This document shows, piece by piece, positions 42,107 through 51,401 of a DNA stretch of 64,000 bases; within the stretch, counting starts at the first letter, position 1, and each line of letters opens with the position of its first letter. The position numbers were made by a program, and so were the translations under genes. Where the stretch lies: positions 248,001-312,000 of the forward strand of contig NZ_JBELZM010000001.1 in assembly GCF_040273735.1 (NCBI RefSeq), in the 5' to 3' direction. This DNA is from Solibacillus sp040273735. GTDB lineage: Bacteria > Bacillota > Bacilli > Bacillales_A > Planococcaceae. The notes beneath the pieces are model-generated. The model made no database searches. It was given only the letters and a program-made list of their open reading frames with translations, and was not told where the DNA came from.

Positions 42107-43444
42107 ATGAAAAAAATCTATTCTCTCATTTATGTGACACCATCGTCTAGAATAAAATATTTGAAGAATAATTTTATAGTAAGAAGTGTCATGAAGGTGG
42201 CATCAGGTACTGCTTTTGCACAAATAATCGCTTTGTTGCTTATTCCATTTATAACAAAAGTTTATGGAGCAGAGTCATATGGAATTATGGGCGTATATTT
42301 ATCTACTCTTGCAATATTGACAAGTATAGTGGCCCTTACACTACCTAGAGCTATTGTTTTACCTGAAAAAAGAGAAGAAGCACAAGCAATAACTGCTGTA
42401 TCTTTTAAAATAATTATTTTTATGACTTTACTATCATTCATTTTTTTAATTTTTACTAAAAATAAAATATTGATATTATTAGGAATTGAAACAATCGGTA
42501 ACTGGATACTTTTGGTCCCAATTGCAGCATTTTTTTCTGGTATTCTTCAAATTATGCAGCAGTGGGCAATTAGAGAAAATCAGTTTGGAATATTCGCGAA
42601 AACAGCAGTATATCAATCTTTATATAATTATGGAGGAAAAGTTTTAACTGGTTGGATAGCGCCAATAACTGCCAATTTAATTATTATATCATCTTTAGTA
42701 GATTTATTACGGGCCAATACTATCATGTTTTCATTAAAGCATAGATTGGAAATTAACTTTGGATTTTTCCGGAAAAATCAGTGGGAAAATCGTAGGTTAT
42801 TAAAGAAATATAAGAACTTTCCTCTATATCAGGCACCTGAGGAATTTATCGATGCCATTGCTCAAGGAATTCCGGTAATCATATTAACGTTTTTTTTTGG
42901 TCCTATGAGTGCAGGGTATTATACATTAAGTAGAATGGTGATTTCTACACCTTCTTCTCTATTAGGGAATGCAATAAATGATGTATATTATCCAAGATTA
43001 GCACAAGCGTCACAAAATAACGAGCCAATCAGGCCTATTTTAATAAAGGCTACAAAAGCTTTAATCATTGTAGGGGCGTTTCCTTACACAGTGTTTTTTA
43101 TCTTTTCGCCGTTTATATTTGAATTAATATTTGGTGAAGAGTGGAGAACAGCAGGAGAATATTCAAAATGGTTAGTTTTATGGATTTATATGATGTTTGT
43201 AAATGGTCCAAGTGTAAAAGCCTTACTAGTAATAGGTGCACAAAAATGGAGTCTAAAGTTCACAATAATTACACTCATTTTTAGGTTGATGTTATTAATC
43301 ATTGGTGCAGCATATTTTAAAAACGAGTTAATTGCAATTATTCTCTTCGCAATACTTGGATTCATAGTAAATATAACTTTAATTTTACAAACACTTATTA
43401 AAGTGAAAAAATTCGATGAGAGTAAGGGGGGAGACATTGACTAG
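42107..43444 (+). CDS. Polysaccharide flippase (Wzx)
   Basis: The 445-residue membrane protein has about 12 hydrophobic segments and belongs to the polysaccharide synthesis (MOP) exporter superfamily. The N-terminal segment VASGTAFAQIIALLLIPFIT followed by YGAESYGIMGVYLS is typical of Wzx proteins. It should move the undecaprenyl-linked repeat unit across the membrane. ATG comes two bases after the preceding stop; its own stop lies within the start region of the CapA gene. Confidence 0.9.
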   Translation: MKKIYSLIYVTPSSRIKYLKNNFIVRSVMKVASGTAFAQIIALLLIPFITKVYGAESYGIMGVYLSTLAILTSIVALTLPRAIVLPEKREEAQAITAVSFKIIIFMTLLSFIFLIFTKNKILILLGIETIGNWILLVPIAAFFSGILQIMQQWAIRENQFGIFAKTAVYQSLYNYGGKVLTGWIAPITANLIIISSLVDLLRANTIMFSLKHRLEINFGFFRKNQWENRRLLKKYKNFPLYQAPEEFIDAIAQGIPVIILTFFFGPMSAGYYTLSRMVISTPSSLLGNAINDVYYPRLAQASQNNEPIRPILIKATKALIIVGAFPYTVFFIFSPFIFELIFGEEWRTAGEYSKWLVLWIYMMFVNGPSVKALLVIGAQKWSLKFTIITLIFRLMLLIIGAAYFKNELIAIILFAILGFIVNITLILQTLIKVKKFDESKGGDID

Positions 43445-44570
43445 TTTATTTATTTGTGGAGATATTTTAAATGAGTATAATGATCAGGAAATTTGTGATC
43501 AAAATTTAAAGGAAATCATAAAAAAGTCTGATTATGCAATTTGCAATTTTGAAGCACCTATTGAAGGGTTTGGTAGTAAAATTCAGAAATCAGGTATTCA
43601 TCTCCGACAAAAGAGAGAAACGGTTGAAATTTTAAAGAATACTGGATTTAACTTATTATGCTTATCTAATAATCACATAATGGATTATGGCAAAGAGGCA
43701 TTAGATGACACAATAAATGAAATTAAGGAAAATAACCTAGAATATATTGGGGCAGGAATGGATTTCAAATCAGCATATAAGCCGCTAATTAAACAAATTG
43801 ATAATATAAAACTAGGAATAATTAACTGTTGCGAAGCCCAGTTTGGGGTTTTAGACAATAAAAGTAACAAAACTGATGCTGGGTATGCATGGATTAATCA
43901 CCGGCTTATTTGTCAGATAATTTTGAATTTAAAGGAAGAATGTGATTGTGTTATATTACTTGCACATGCCGGCTTAGAAGATGTTTCTATCCCGCAAATA
44001 GAATGGCGTGAAAAGTACAAGCTTTTTTGTGATTTAGGAGTGGATATTGTAGTAGGTTCTCATCCTCATGTTCCACAAGGATATGAAAAATATAATAATT
44101 CTTATATCTTTTATAGTTTAGGTAATTTTTATTTTGATGATAAAGAAAATCACTTGGCAAAAAGGGATAGTTCATTTTCACTTCTAATTCAGATCGATGA
44201 TAAAAAGGTATCAGGTATCGATTTTGTTTACCATTATACAGAAATTAACAAAGTGCGATTAGCAACTAAAGATGAAGTCGATATTGAAGAATTAAATAAT
44301 CTACTAGGTAAAGGGTATGAATATCTTCATAAAAAAATAAGTAATGAAGCATATGCAAACATACTAACAGTAACTAAGTTATTTTCGAAAACCACTAATA
44401 TAAATTTTAAAAATTTTATAAAAAATAATAATTTTATTAGAAGTATGTTTAAGAAGGATAAAATTGATAAAAAAGTAACCAATATGCATTATTTAAGAAA
44501 TGAATCTTATTATTATGTTATTAAAAACGTGCTTATAGATAGAATTTATAATAAAACTACCGGGAGATGA
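43437..44570 (+). CDS. CapA-family protein (metallophosphoesterase fold)
   Basis: The 377-residue protein begins TSLFICGDILNEY from TTG 43437, which follows GGGGGGA; ATG 43416 is upstream of that site and in the flippase gene. Family motifs: FEAPIEGFG, CLSNNHIMDYGKEAL near 80, LLAHAGLEDV, and DIVVGSHPHVPQGYEKY with YSLGNFYFD. CapA proteins are tied to poly-gamma-glutamate capsules, but capBC are not present, and relatives occur in polysaccharide loci with unknown substrates. No clear signal peptide is seen. The C-terminal 90 residues are lysine- and asparagine-rich and AT-biased. Confidence 0.85.
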   Translation: MTSLFICGDILNEYNDQEICDQNLKEIIKKSDYAICNFEAPIEGFGSKIQKSGIHLRQKRETVEILKNTGFNLLCLSNNHIMDYGKEALDDTINEIKENNLEYIGAGMDFKSAYKPLIKQIDNIKLGIINCCEAQFGVLDNKSNKTDAGYAWINHRLICQIILNLKEECDCVILLAHAGLEDVSIPQIEWREKYKLFCDLGVDIVVGSHPHVPQGYEKYNNSYIFYSLGNFYFDDKENHLAKRDSSFSLLIQIDDKKVSGIDFVYHYTEINKVRLATKDEVDIEELNNLLGKGYEYLHKKISNEAYANILTVTKLFSKTTNINFKNFIKNNNFIRSMFKKDKIDKKVTNMHYLRNESYYYVIKNVLIDRIYNKTTGR

Positions 44571-44577
44571 GGAAAAC

Positions 44578-45882
44578 GTGAAGACTCAATTACTCCAAAC
44601 TAGTATCTTAAGTGAATCACTCTTACACATTAAGTGGTCTGACTATTATGAATCAGTTAATACTATTCATCATTATATAGAAAGAGAAAATGGTGAACTA
44701 ACGGGTTGGATAAATTCACCCATAGAAAACAATGGTGTAACGTTGAACTCAATTCTTCAAATAGCCAATAAAATCAAATTGTACGCAGACGTTTTAGTAG
44801 TAGTAGGCATCGGTGGCTCCTTTTTAGGCGCTAAGGCGATTCAAGATGCATTAACCCCTTATTTTGGGCAAATACCAAGTGGAATTGAAGTTATATATGT
44901 CGGTCACAATATGAGTGGGACCTATATAAAACAATTACTGAAAAGCCTTGAAGCTAAAAGTGTCTATATAAATATTATTTCCAAATCCGGTTCTACACTT
45001 GAGCCTGCATTGGCATTCCGGGTATTACGCAATTATATGGAAAATCGATATGGTGATGATGTTCAAAATAGAATTATTGTTACGACAGATGCTAAAAATG
45101 GTCTATTAAAGAAAATAGCAAATAGTTCGGGTTATCGACAATTTGTCATTCCTGAGAATATTGGTGGTAGGTATTCTGTATTAACACCAGTCGGACTATT
45201 GCCAATTGCTGTTGCTGGCATAGATATAACACAATTATTAGAAGGAGCGAAAAAAGCTGCACTTCAATTAAAAGAAGAAAGCCTTGAAAAAAACGAAGCC
45301 TATCGTTATGCAGTCATTCGTCACGTGCTATATAAAAGAGGGTACAAGATGGAATTGCTTGCTTCATTTGAACCTGGACTTTCAATGTTTCAGGAATGGT
45401 GGAAGCAATTATTCGGCGAAAGCGAAGGAAAAGAAAAAAAGGGCTTATACCCAAGTGGTGTAATTTACACAACGGATTTACATTCTGTTGGGCAGTTTAT
45501 TCAAGATGGAAATCCAATCCTTTTTGAAACAATCCTTCATTTTAATGAAGTTGCTACAGACTGTATCATACCGTTTGACAGGTATAATCGGGATGGGTTA
45601 AATTATCTGTCGAATAGAAGCTTTAATGAAATAAATTCGATTTCCAAACAAGGTGTAATTGCTGCACATACAGATGGAGGAATTCCTGTTATACAGTTGG
45701 AATTAGAGAGATTAGATGCCTATCATATTGGTTATCTTATTTATTTTTTTATGAAATCTTGCGCGATGAGCGCTTATTTATTGGAAGTTAATCCATTTGA
45801 CCAACCGGGTGTAGAGGCTTATAAGTCGAAGACACGCGAGTTAATGCAAAGAGAAATTGTTTATAAAGAATCACTTGCATAA
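44578..45882 (+). CDS. pgi: Glucose-6-phosphate isomerase
   Basis: Pgi converts glucose-6-phosphate and fructose-6-phosphate. The 434-residue protein has VVGIGGSFLGAKAIQDAL near 80, ISKSGSTLEPALAFR near 138 with the phosphate-binding serines, and a C-terminal NPFDQPGVEAYK motif. It is slightly shorter than the usual 445-450. GTG start, seven bases after the CapA stop, after GGGAGATGAGG. Its presence in a capsule operon is common and balances sugar-phosphate supply; whether another pgi exists elsewhere cannot be seen. Confidence 0.94.
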   Translation: MKTQLLQTSILSESLLHIKWSDYYESVNTIHHYIERENGELTGWINSPIENNGVTLNSILQIANKIKLYADVLVVVGIGGSFLGAKAIQDALTPYFGQIPSGIEVIYVGHNMSGTYIKQLLKSLEAKSVYINIISKSGSTLEPALAFRVLRNYMENRYGDDVQNRIIVTTDAKNGLLKKIANSSGYRQFVIPENIGGRYSVLTPVGLLPIAVAGIDITQLLEGAKKAALQLKEESLEKNEAYRYAVIRHVLYKRGYKMELLASFEPGLSMFQEWWKQLFGESEGKEKKGLYPSGVIYTTDLHSVGQFIQDGNPILFETILHFNEVATDCIIPFDRYNRDGLNYLSNRSFNEINSISKQGVIAAHTDGGIPVIQLELERLDAYHIGYLIYFFMKSCAMSAYLLEVNPFDQPGVEAYKSKTRELMQREIVYKESLA

Positions 45883-45957
45883 CTCCAAAAACGAAAATAA
45901 TTAGTTTCTATCTAAAAACCAATCATTAAAAGAGGAGAGAAGTTTTACAAGGGGGGA

Positions 45958-46689
45958 ATGGAATTGGAAGAAACACTCGGTCTACAAGAATTTGCAAAAA
46001 TATTAAAGAAACGCTCATGGCTTATTATTATTTTAACTGTTATTAGCATTGCAATCAGTGCAGGTATCAGTTTTTATGCCTTAACCCCAGTTTATGAGGC
46101 ACAAACTCAAATTTTAGTAAATCAAAACAATAGTGCTGAGGGGGTATACTCTTGGCAAACAACTGAAACCGATTTACGTTTAATCAATACGTATAATGTC
46201 ATTATTACAAGCCCTGTTATTCTAACTCCAGTAATCGATGCACTCGATTTAAACTACACTCCATCACAATTAACACAGCAAATCTCCATCTCTAACGAAA
46301 ATGACTCAAAAGTTGTAACAATCAGCGTGGAAGATTCAAATCCATCAAAAGCAGCAGAAATTTCAAATAAGGTAGCAGAAGTATTTAAAGAACAAATTCC
46401 ACATTTAATGAGTGTCGATAATATTTCTATTTTATCCGCAGCTAAACTAAGTGAAAATCCTACACCGGTTAAACCGAATAAAATGCTGAATGTAGCGATT
46501 GGCGGTCTTATCGGTATAATGGTTGGCATTGGTATGTCGTTTCTGCTTGAATTTTTAGATATGACTATTAAGAGTGAGACGGATGTGGAAGATTATTTGG
46601 AGTTGCCGGTGATTGGAATGGTTGATTTTATTAAAGAAGATAAGCAAAAGAAATTTTCATTGAATCTCCGAAAAGCGAGGAGAAGCTAA
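45958..46689 (+). CDS. Wzz/YwqC-type polysaccharide co-polymerase, kinase activator
   Basis: The 243-residue chain-length and kinase-modulator protein has two membrane helices (about 20-42 and 176-197) flanking an extracellular domain, with the proline-containing ENPTPVKPNKMLNVAIGG before the second helix and a short cytoplasmic tail that contacts the kinase. ATG follows GGGGGGA. It abuts the kinase gene with no intervening base, so the two are translationally linked. In Firmicutes the adaptor and kinase are separate proteins, as here. Confidence 0.92.
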   Translation: MELEETLGLQEFAKILKKRSWLIIILTVISIAISAGISFYALTPVYEAQTQILVNQNNSAEGVYSWQTTETDLRLINTYNVIITSPVILTPVIDALDLNYTPSQLTQQISISNENDSKVVTISVEDSNPSKAAEISNKVAEVFKEQIPHLMSVDNISILSAAKLSENPTPVKPNKMLNVAIGGLIGIMVGIGMSFLLEFLDMTIKSETDVEDYLELPVIGMVDFIKEDKQKKFSLNLRKARRS

Positions 46690-47412
46690 ATGGTTAAATT
46701 GAGTTTAAGAAAAAAAGGGAAGAATGTAGAAACTGCGCAAATAGCTCGAAAACTGGTAACTATTTCAGGAACGAAATCTTATATTACCGAGCAATTTCGT
46801 ACAATACGCACAAACATTAAGTTTTCGATGCCTGATGAACCATTAAAGACACTATTAATCACTTCCTCAACTCCAGGGGAGGGGAAATCTACGAATGCTG
46901 CGAATCTAGGTGTTGTATTTGCACAGGAGGACAAAAGAGTACTAATTATTGATGCAGACATGAGAAAACCGACGTTGCATCATACATTTAAAACATTCAA
47001 TAAGGTAGGGCTTTCGAATATTCTTGCACGAAGATCGGCCTTACATGATGCGGTCCAGGAGACGTTTATTGTTGGGCTCGATGTTATTACAAGCGGTCCC
47101 GTCCCACCAAACCCTGCGGAATTGCTTTCGTCTCAATCATTGGAGGCTTTACTTCAGCAGGTAAAGAATGATTACGACATTGTCATTATTGACTCACCTC
47201 CATTATTATCGGTGACCGATGCGCAAATATTGGCGAATAAATGTGATGGGACGATTATGATTCTAAATACTGGTGTTGTCGATAAACGAGCCGTTAAAAA
47301 GGCGAAAGCTTTATTGGAAGCTTCGCACACAAAAATTTTAGGTGTGGTGTTGAACAATTATAAAACACCGAGTCATTATAACTATTACGAGGAGTATAGT
47401 TTCTCTGAATAA
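46690..47412 (+). CDS. BY-type protein-tyrosine kinase of the capsule system (YwqD/CpsD-like)
   Basis: The 240-residue P-loop kinase has Walker A STPGEGKST (about 57-65), Walker A' VLIIDADMRKP and Walker B DIVIIDSPP. The C-terminus ends in a tyrosine cluster (HYNYYEEYSFSE), the autophosphorylation sites. It is activated by the adjacent YwqC-like protein and presumably reversed by the PHP phosphatase at 25673. The locus ends here; no obvious terminator lies between it and spoVS. Confidence 0.93.
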   Translation: MVKLSLRKKGKNVETAQIARKLVTISGTKSYITEQFRTIRTNIKFSMPDEPLKTLLITSSTPGEGKSTNAANLGVVFAQEDKRVLIIDADMRKPTLHHTFKTFNKVGLSNILARRSALHDAVQETFIVGLDVITSGPVPPNPAELLSSQSLEALLQQVKNDYDIVIIDSPPLLSVTDAQILANKCDGTIMILNTGVVDKRAVKKAKALLEASHTKILGVVLNNYKTPSHYNYYEEYSFSE

Positions 47413-47534
47413 TTTTCTTTACATAGATACGATTTTCGTAGTCTATTTAAGAATTGAAGCGCATACAATGACGTACAGGCAATAAAAATTGCCTAAAAAA
47501 AGATAAAGCAGTACTAGATGAGGAGGAAATAGCT

Positions 47535-47801
47535 GTGGATTCATTAAAAGTATCATCTCGTTCTAATCCTAATTCTGTTGCAGGAGCACTCGTTGCGGTT
47601 ATACGAGAGCAAGGGTTTGCTGAAATGCAGGCGGTAGGTGCAGGTGCGTTAAACCAGGCAATTAAAGCAGTAGCAATCGCTCGAGGGTTTGTAGCCCCAA
47701 GCGGCACAGATTTAATTTGTGCACCGGCTTTCGCGGACATTATCATTGCTGGAGAAGATCGTACGGCATTAAAACTACTCGTTGAAAAAAGAAGTCGTTA
47801 A
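47535..47801 (+). CDS. spoVS: Stage V sporulation protein S
   Basis: The 88-residue Alba-like protein is required for spore coat and septation control. Sequence is strongly conserved: LKVSSRSNPNSVAGALVAVI, AVGAGALNQAIKAVAIARGF and VAPSGTDLICAPAF. The GTG start follows GAGGAGG. Known spoVS genes depend on sigma-H; I could not define such a promoter with confidence in the 122-base upstream gap. In B. subtilis it follows ymdB; here about 15 kb of capsule genes lie between. Terminator at 47816-47861. Confidence 0.97.
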   Translation: MDSLKVSSRSNPNSVAGALVAVIREQGFAEMQAVGAGALNQAIKAVAIARGFVAPSGTDLICAPAFADIIIAGEDRTALKLLVEKRSR

Positions 47802-48267
47802 ATCATGAAGACCCATACACCCGCTTAGCACCCGTACAAGGCTAAGCGGGTGTATTTTTGTTTGCGAGGTATATTAAAATAGAAGAGATTTGAATTGAAA
47901 ATAAATTTTCCATGTTTTTTCGCCACTTTAAAAAAATGAAATTCTCACCTCATATATTTGAATGCCACCTCGCTTTATTTCAGAACGCAACCATCTTCCA
48001 TAACCAAACGTCCTCCAATAAAAGATTTCTCATATAAATTTTAGGGAATAGAAATCTTGTTTTAATTCAAAACAAGTTGTGTACAGAACTTTCCGTCAAA
48101 GGTCTGATTTTTTGACTTGATATGACATTTGCAATAGAAGAGACTAACACTTCATGTTAAACTAATGTAGGAAAAAACTATAAAAAGGCTGTGCAATACG
48201 GCAGCTGCTCGATAAAGCATCTTATACGCTTTATTTATAAATACAGAAATCTTAAGGAGATGTTGAT
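47802..48267. other. Intergenic region spoVS-korA
   Basis: After the spoVS terminator about 400 bases hold no gene. TTGACT at 48112 with TAGAAG 17 bases on may be a weak korA promoter. Two CACCTC words 20 bases apart (47946 and 47966) do not extend into a convincing array. Confidence 0.5.
47816..47861 (+). terminator. Terminator after spoVS
   Basis: Perfect 15-bp stem ATACACCCGCTTAGC (47816-47830) and GCTAAGCGGGTGTAT (47842-47856) with a T tract. Confidence 0.95.
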
Positions 48268-50001
48268 ATGTTACATCAGCTTTCATGGAAAGTCGGTGGG
48301 CAGCAAGGTGAAGGGATTGAGAGTACAGGTGAAATCTTCTCAATGGCAATGAATCGTCTAGGGTATTTCCTATACGGTTACCGTCATTTCTCTTCTCGTA
48401 TTAAAGGTGGCCATACGAATAATAAAATTACGGTTCGTCCGACAGAAGTACGCGCAATTGCGGACGACTTAGATATACTAGTTGCGTTTGACCAGGAAAC
48501 AATCGACGTGAACTATAAAGAATTAACACCGAGCAGTATCATTTTAGCGGATGCGAAATTCGATCCGAAAAACCCGGAAGACAGTGTTGCGCCGTTATAC
48601 GCGGTACCCTTTACGGAAATTGCGGCTGAGCTTGGTACATCTCTAATGAAAAACATGGTTGCGATTGGTTCAACAGCAGCACTTTTAAACTTGGATGAAT
48701 CGGTTTTCCAAAGTGTTGTAAATGAAATTTTCGGACGTAAAGGTGAAGAAGTCGTAGCGAAAAACATCGAAGCGATTGAACGCGGTCGTCAAGCGATTTC
48801 AGAGCAGATCGGTGACCGTGTAGGCACATGGGAAATTGCGCCTGCAGACGGAAAACGCCGTATGTTCATGATCGGCAACGATGCAGCGGCATTAGGTGCA
48901 TTGGCAGCCGGCTCTCGTTTTATGGCGGCATATCCGATTACACCGGCATCTGAAATTATGGAATACATGATTAAAAAGCTACCATTAGTAGGTGGAGCAG
49001 TTATTCAAACAGAAGACGAGATTGCAGCGGCAACAATGGCGATCGGTGCCAACTACGGTGGTGTGCGAGCATTCACGGCATCTGCAGGTCCTGGACTTTC
49101 ATTAATGATGGAAGCAATCGGTCTTTCAGGTATGACGGAGCAGCCGCTTGTTGTTTTCGATACACAGCGCGGTGGTCCATCAACAGGTTTACCGACAAAG
49201 CAGGAGCAATCAGATTTAATGGCGATGCTTTACGGTACACACGGTGAAATCCCGAAAGTTGTTATTGCGCCATCTACAATGGAAGAAGCATTTTATGATA
49301 CAATTCAGGCGTTTAACATTGCCGAAGAATTACAAATACCAGTAATCGTTATGACAGATTTGCAGTTATCATTAGGTAAGCAATCGGTTGATCCATTTGA
49401 TTACAGTAAAATTGAAATTCGCCGCGGTAAAATTGTCGAAGCGGTTGAAGACGAAGAGACGAAAGATTACTTCAAGCGCTATGAAAATACAGAAGACGGC
49501 ATTTCTCCACGTGTCCTGCCTGGTACAAAAGGCGGTATTCACCACGTAACAGGTGTAGAGCATGATGAAACAGGTAAGCCTTCTGAAGCAACGGGCAACC
49601 GTCGCACGCAAATGGATAAGCGTATGCGTAAATTACAGCATGTCCGCTTTGAAAACCCGGTATACGTGAACGCGCCACATGATGATGCGGACGTTTTACT
49701 TGTAGGCTTCAACTCAACGCGCGGTGCATTGGAAGAAGTTCAGGAGAAACTGAACTCTGAAGGCGTAAAAGTGAATCATGCACATATTAAGCTGATCCAT
49801 CCATTCCCTGCAGAAGAGATGAGTGTATTAATGGATAAAGCGAAAAAAGTGATTGTTGTTGAAAACAATGCGACAGGGCAGCTTGCAAATATTATGAAAA
49901 TGAATATCGGTGGTCACGCGAAGACTAAATCGATTTTAAAATACGATGGTACACCATTCCTACCACGTGAATTAACAAACTTAGTGAAGGAGGAAATTTA
50001 A
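48268..50001 (+). CDS. korA: 2-oxoacid:ferredoxin oxidoreductase, fused gamma-alpha subunit
   Basis: The 577-residue protein joins the gamma domain (about 1-185; WKVGGQQGEGIES, RHFSSRIKGGHTNNKI) to the alpha domain (about 200-577; GNDAAALGALAAGSRFMAAY, ITPASEIMEYM, QTEDEIAAATMAIGANYGG, TASAGPGLSLM, DTQRGGPSTGLPT). With KorB it oxidatively decarboxylates a 2-oxoacid, probably 2-oxoglutarate, with CoA and a low-potential acceptor. The place after spoVS is conserved in many Bacilli. ATG follows AAGGAGATG. The gene ends two bases before korB. Confidence 0.94.
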   Translation: MLHQLSWKVGGQQGEGIESTGEIFSMAMNRLGYFLYGYRHFSSRIKGGHTNNKITVRPTEVRAIADDLDILVAFDQETIDVNYKELTPSSIILADAKFDPKNPEDSVAPLYAVPFTEIAAELGTSLMKNMVAIGSTAALLNLDESVFQSVVNEIFGRKGEEVVAKNIEAIERGRQAISEQIGDRVGTWEIAPADGKRRMFMIGNDAAALGALAAGSRFMAAYPITPASEIMEYMIKKLPLVGGAVIQTEDEIAAATMAIGANYGGVRAFTASAGPGLSLMMEAIGLSGMTEQPLVVFDTQRGGPSTGLPTKQEQSDLMAMLYGTHGEIPKVVIAPSTMEEAFYDTIQAFNIAEELQIPVIVMTDLQLSLGKQSVDPFDYSKIEIRRGKIVEAVEDEETKDYFKRYENTEDGISPRVLPGTKGGIHHVTGVEHDETGKPSEATGNRRTQMDKRMRKLQHVRFENPVYVNAPHDDADVLLVGFNSTRGALEEVQEKLNSEGVKVNHAHIKLIHPFPAEEMSVLMDKAKKVIVVENNATGQLANIMKMNIGGHAKTKSILKYDGTPFLPRELTNLVKEEI

Positions 50002-50003
50002 TC

Positions 50004-50870
50004 ATGGCAACATTTAAAGATTTCCGAAATTCCGTAAAACCTAACTGGTGTCCAGGCTGTGGTGACTTCTCCGTACAAGCGGCGATCCAACGTGCAGCAG
50101 CAAACGTAGGCTATGAACCAAGCGAATTGGCAGTTATTTCAGGGATCGGCTGTTCAGGTCGTATTTCAGGCTATATTAACTCATACGGTTTCCACGGCAT
50201 TCACGGTCGTGCATTACCGATCGCGCAAGGCCTTAAAATGGCAAACAAAGACTTGAAAGTTATCGCTTCAGGCGGTGACGGTGACGGCTTCGCGATCGGT
50301 ATGGGACACACAATCCATGCGATCCGCCGTAACATCGACATTACGTATGTAGTAATGGATAACCAAATTTACGGATTAACAAAAGGGCAAACATCTCCAC
50401 GTTCTGCTGCTGGTTTCATTACGAAATCAACACCAGGCGGAGCAATCGAGCCATCATTAAAACCATTGGAAGTTGCATTAACTGCAGGTGCGACATTTGT
50501 GGCACAAGGCTTCTCAACGGATATTAAAGAACTGACAGCAATGATCGAAGCCGGCCTGAACCATAAAGGCTTTTCATTCATTAACGTATTCTCGCCATGT
50601 GTAACGTACAACAAAGTGAACACGTACGACTGGTTTAAAGAGAATTTAACGAAACTTTCTGACATCGAAGGCTATGATTCATCTAACCGCGAAGTGGCGA
50701 TGCAAACAGTAATGCGCCATGAAGGTCTTGTAACAGGTATTATTTATCAGGATACTGAAACAACTTCGTATCAGGAAAAAATCAAAGGCTATTCAGAGCT
50801 GCCGTTAACAGATATCGATATTAGCTTATCAGAAGAGCAATTTGATCAGCTGACTAAGGAATTTATGTAA
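50004..50870 (+). CDS. korB: 2-oxoacid:ferredoxin oxidoreductase, beta (TPP) subunit
   Basis: The 288-residue thiamine diphosphate-binding subunit. NWCPGCGDFSVQAAIQRA at about 15-32 and GIGCSGRISGY supply conserved cysteines of the family; the TPP/Mg motif is GGDGDGFAIGMGHTIHAIRR followed by MDNQIYGLTKGQ. It lacks a separate two-cluster ferredoxin domain, so electrons must pass to an external acceptor. ATG follows AAGGAGG within the korA end. It closes the two-gene operon, with a terminator at 50884-50922. Confidence 0.95.
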   Translation: MATFKDFRNSVKPNWCPGCGDFSVQAAIQRAAANVGYEPSELAVISGIGCSGRISGYINSYGFHGIHGRALPIAQGLKMANKDLKVIASGGDGDGFAIGMGHTIHAIRRNIDITYVVMDNQIYGLTKGQTSPRSAAGFITKSTPGGAIEPSLKPLEVALTAGATFVAQGFSTDIKELTAMIEAGLNHKGFSFINVFSPCVTYNKVNTYDWFKENLTKLSDIEGYDSSNREVAMQTVMRHEGLVTGIIYQDTETTSYQEKIKGYSELPLTDIDISLSEEQFDQLTKEFM

Positions 50871-50883
50871 ATAGTTATTTTAG

Positions 50884-50922
50884 GGCTATACAGGCTGGAG
50901 TTTCCGGCTTGTATAGTTTTTT
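50884..50922 (+). terminator. Terminator after korB
   Basis: CTATACAGGCTGGA (50886-50899) and TCCGGCTTGTATAG (50903-50916) pair with two G-T positions, then T residues. Confidence 0.88.
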
Positions 50923-51055
50923 ATTGTTAAGGAAATTATAGTTTTAGGCATTGTGCTTTTGGTGAAATACTAGGAGATTCATTTGATAAGTATGCGGCGA
51001 GCGCTTTTATTGAAACAATGGGGTGGCTATAAAAAAGAGTAGCGGGCTTTGGCTT

Positions 51056-51401
51056 TTATTAGAACAATGGAGTGGTTTATTGGACAATAATAATAGTTTA
51101 TTAGAAGAAATTGGTGTCTTATTAGAAAATCGAACAACAAAATTTGAATAAAGCATCTTTAGAGCTATTTTTGAATTCAGATGCGATAGGGAATGAGTTA
51201 GCTTGGGTTTTTATTAGAACATTGTAATGGTTTATTAGAAATAGTCACCGTGATATTAGCAAATCAGGAGATGATATTTGAACATTCCGAACACTTATTA
51301 GAATAACAGGGGGCTATATTAGAAAATCTGCATTTTATTAGAACAATTAAAAATATATTGGAAGATTTCTTAATATATTAGAACATCTCCAGCCGCCAGC
51401 C
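51056..51401 (+). repeat. 21-bp-period array, TTATTAGAA type (copy 2)
   Basis: Core TTAG positions are 51059, 51080 (TTGG), 51101, 51122, 51143 (TTTG), then a 71-base decayed gap, 51214, 51235, 51256, 51277 (TTTG), 51298, 51319, 51338, 51358 (TTGG) and 51378. Steps are 21 except the last three (19, 20, 20). It ends at CTCCAGCCGCCAGCC (51387-51401). The final seven cores have exactly the same step series as 23374-23496, including the aberrant TTTG core at the same place. A further TTATTGAAAC word lies at 51007. It sits between the korB terminator and the chemoreceptor gene. Confidence 0.9.

Noticed and set aside
47413..47534. Sigma-H promoter for spoVS
   Set aside because: Expected from B. 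subtilis, but no matching -35/-10 pair with correct spacing could be identified.
47940..48030. Possible degenerate array after spoVS (CACCTC words)
   Set aside because: Only two clear words 20 bases apart; the rest does not keep phase.
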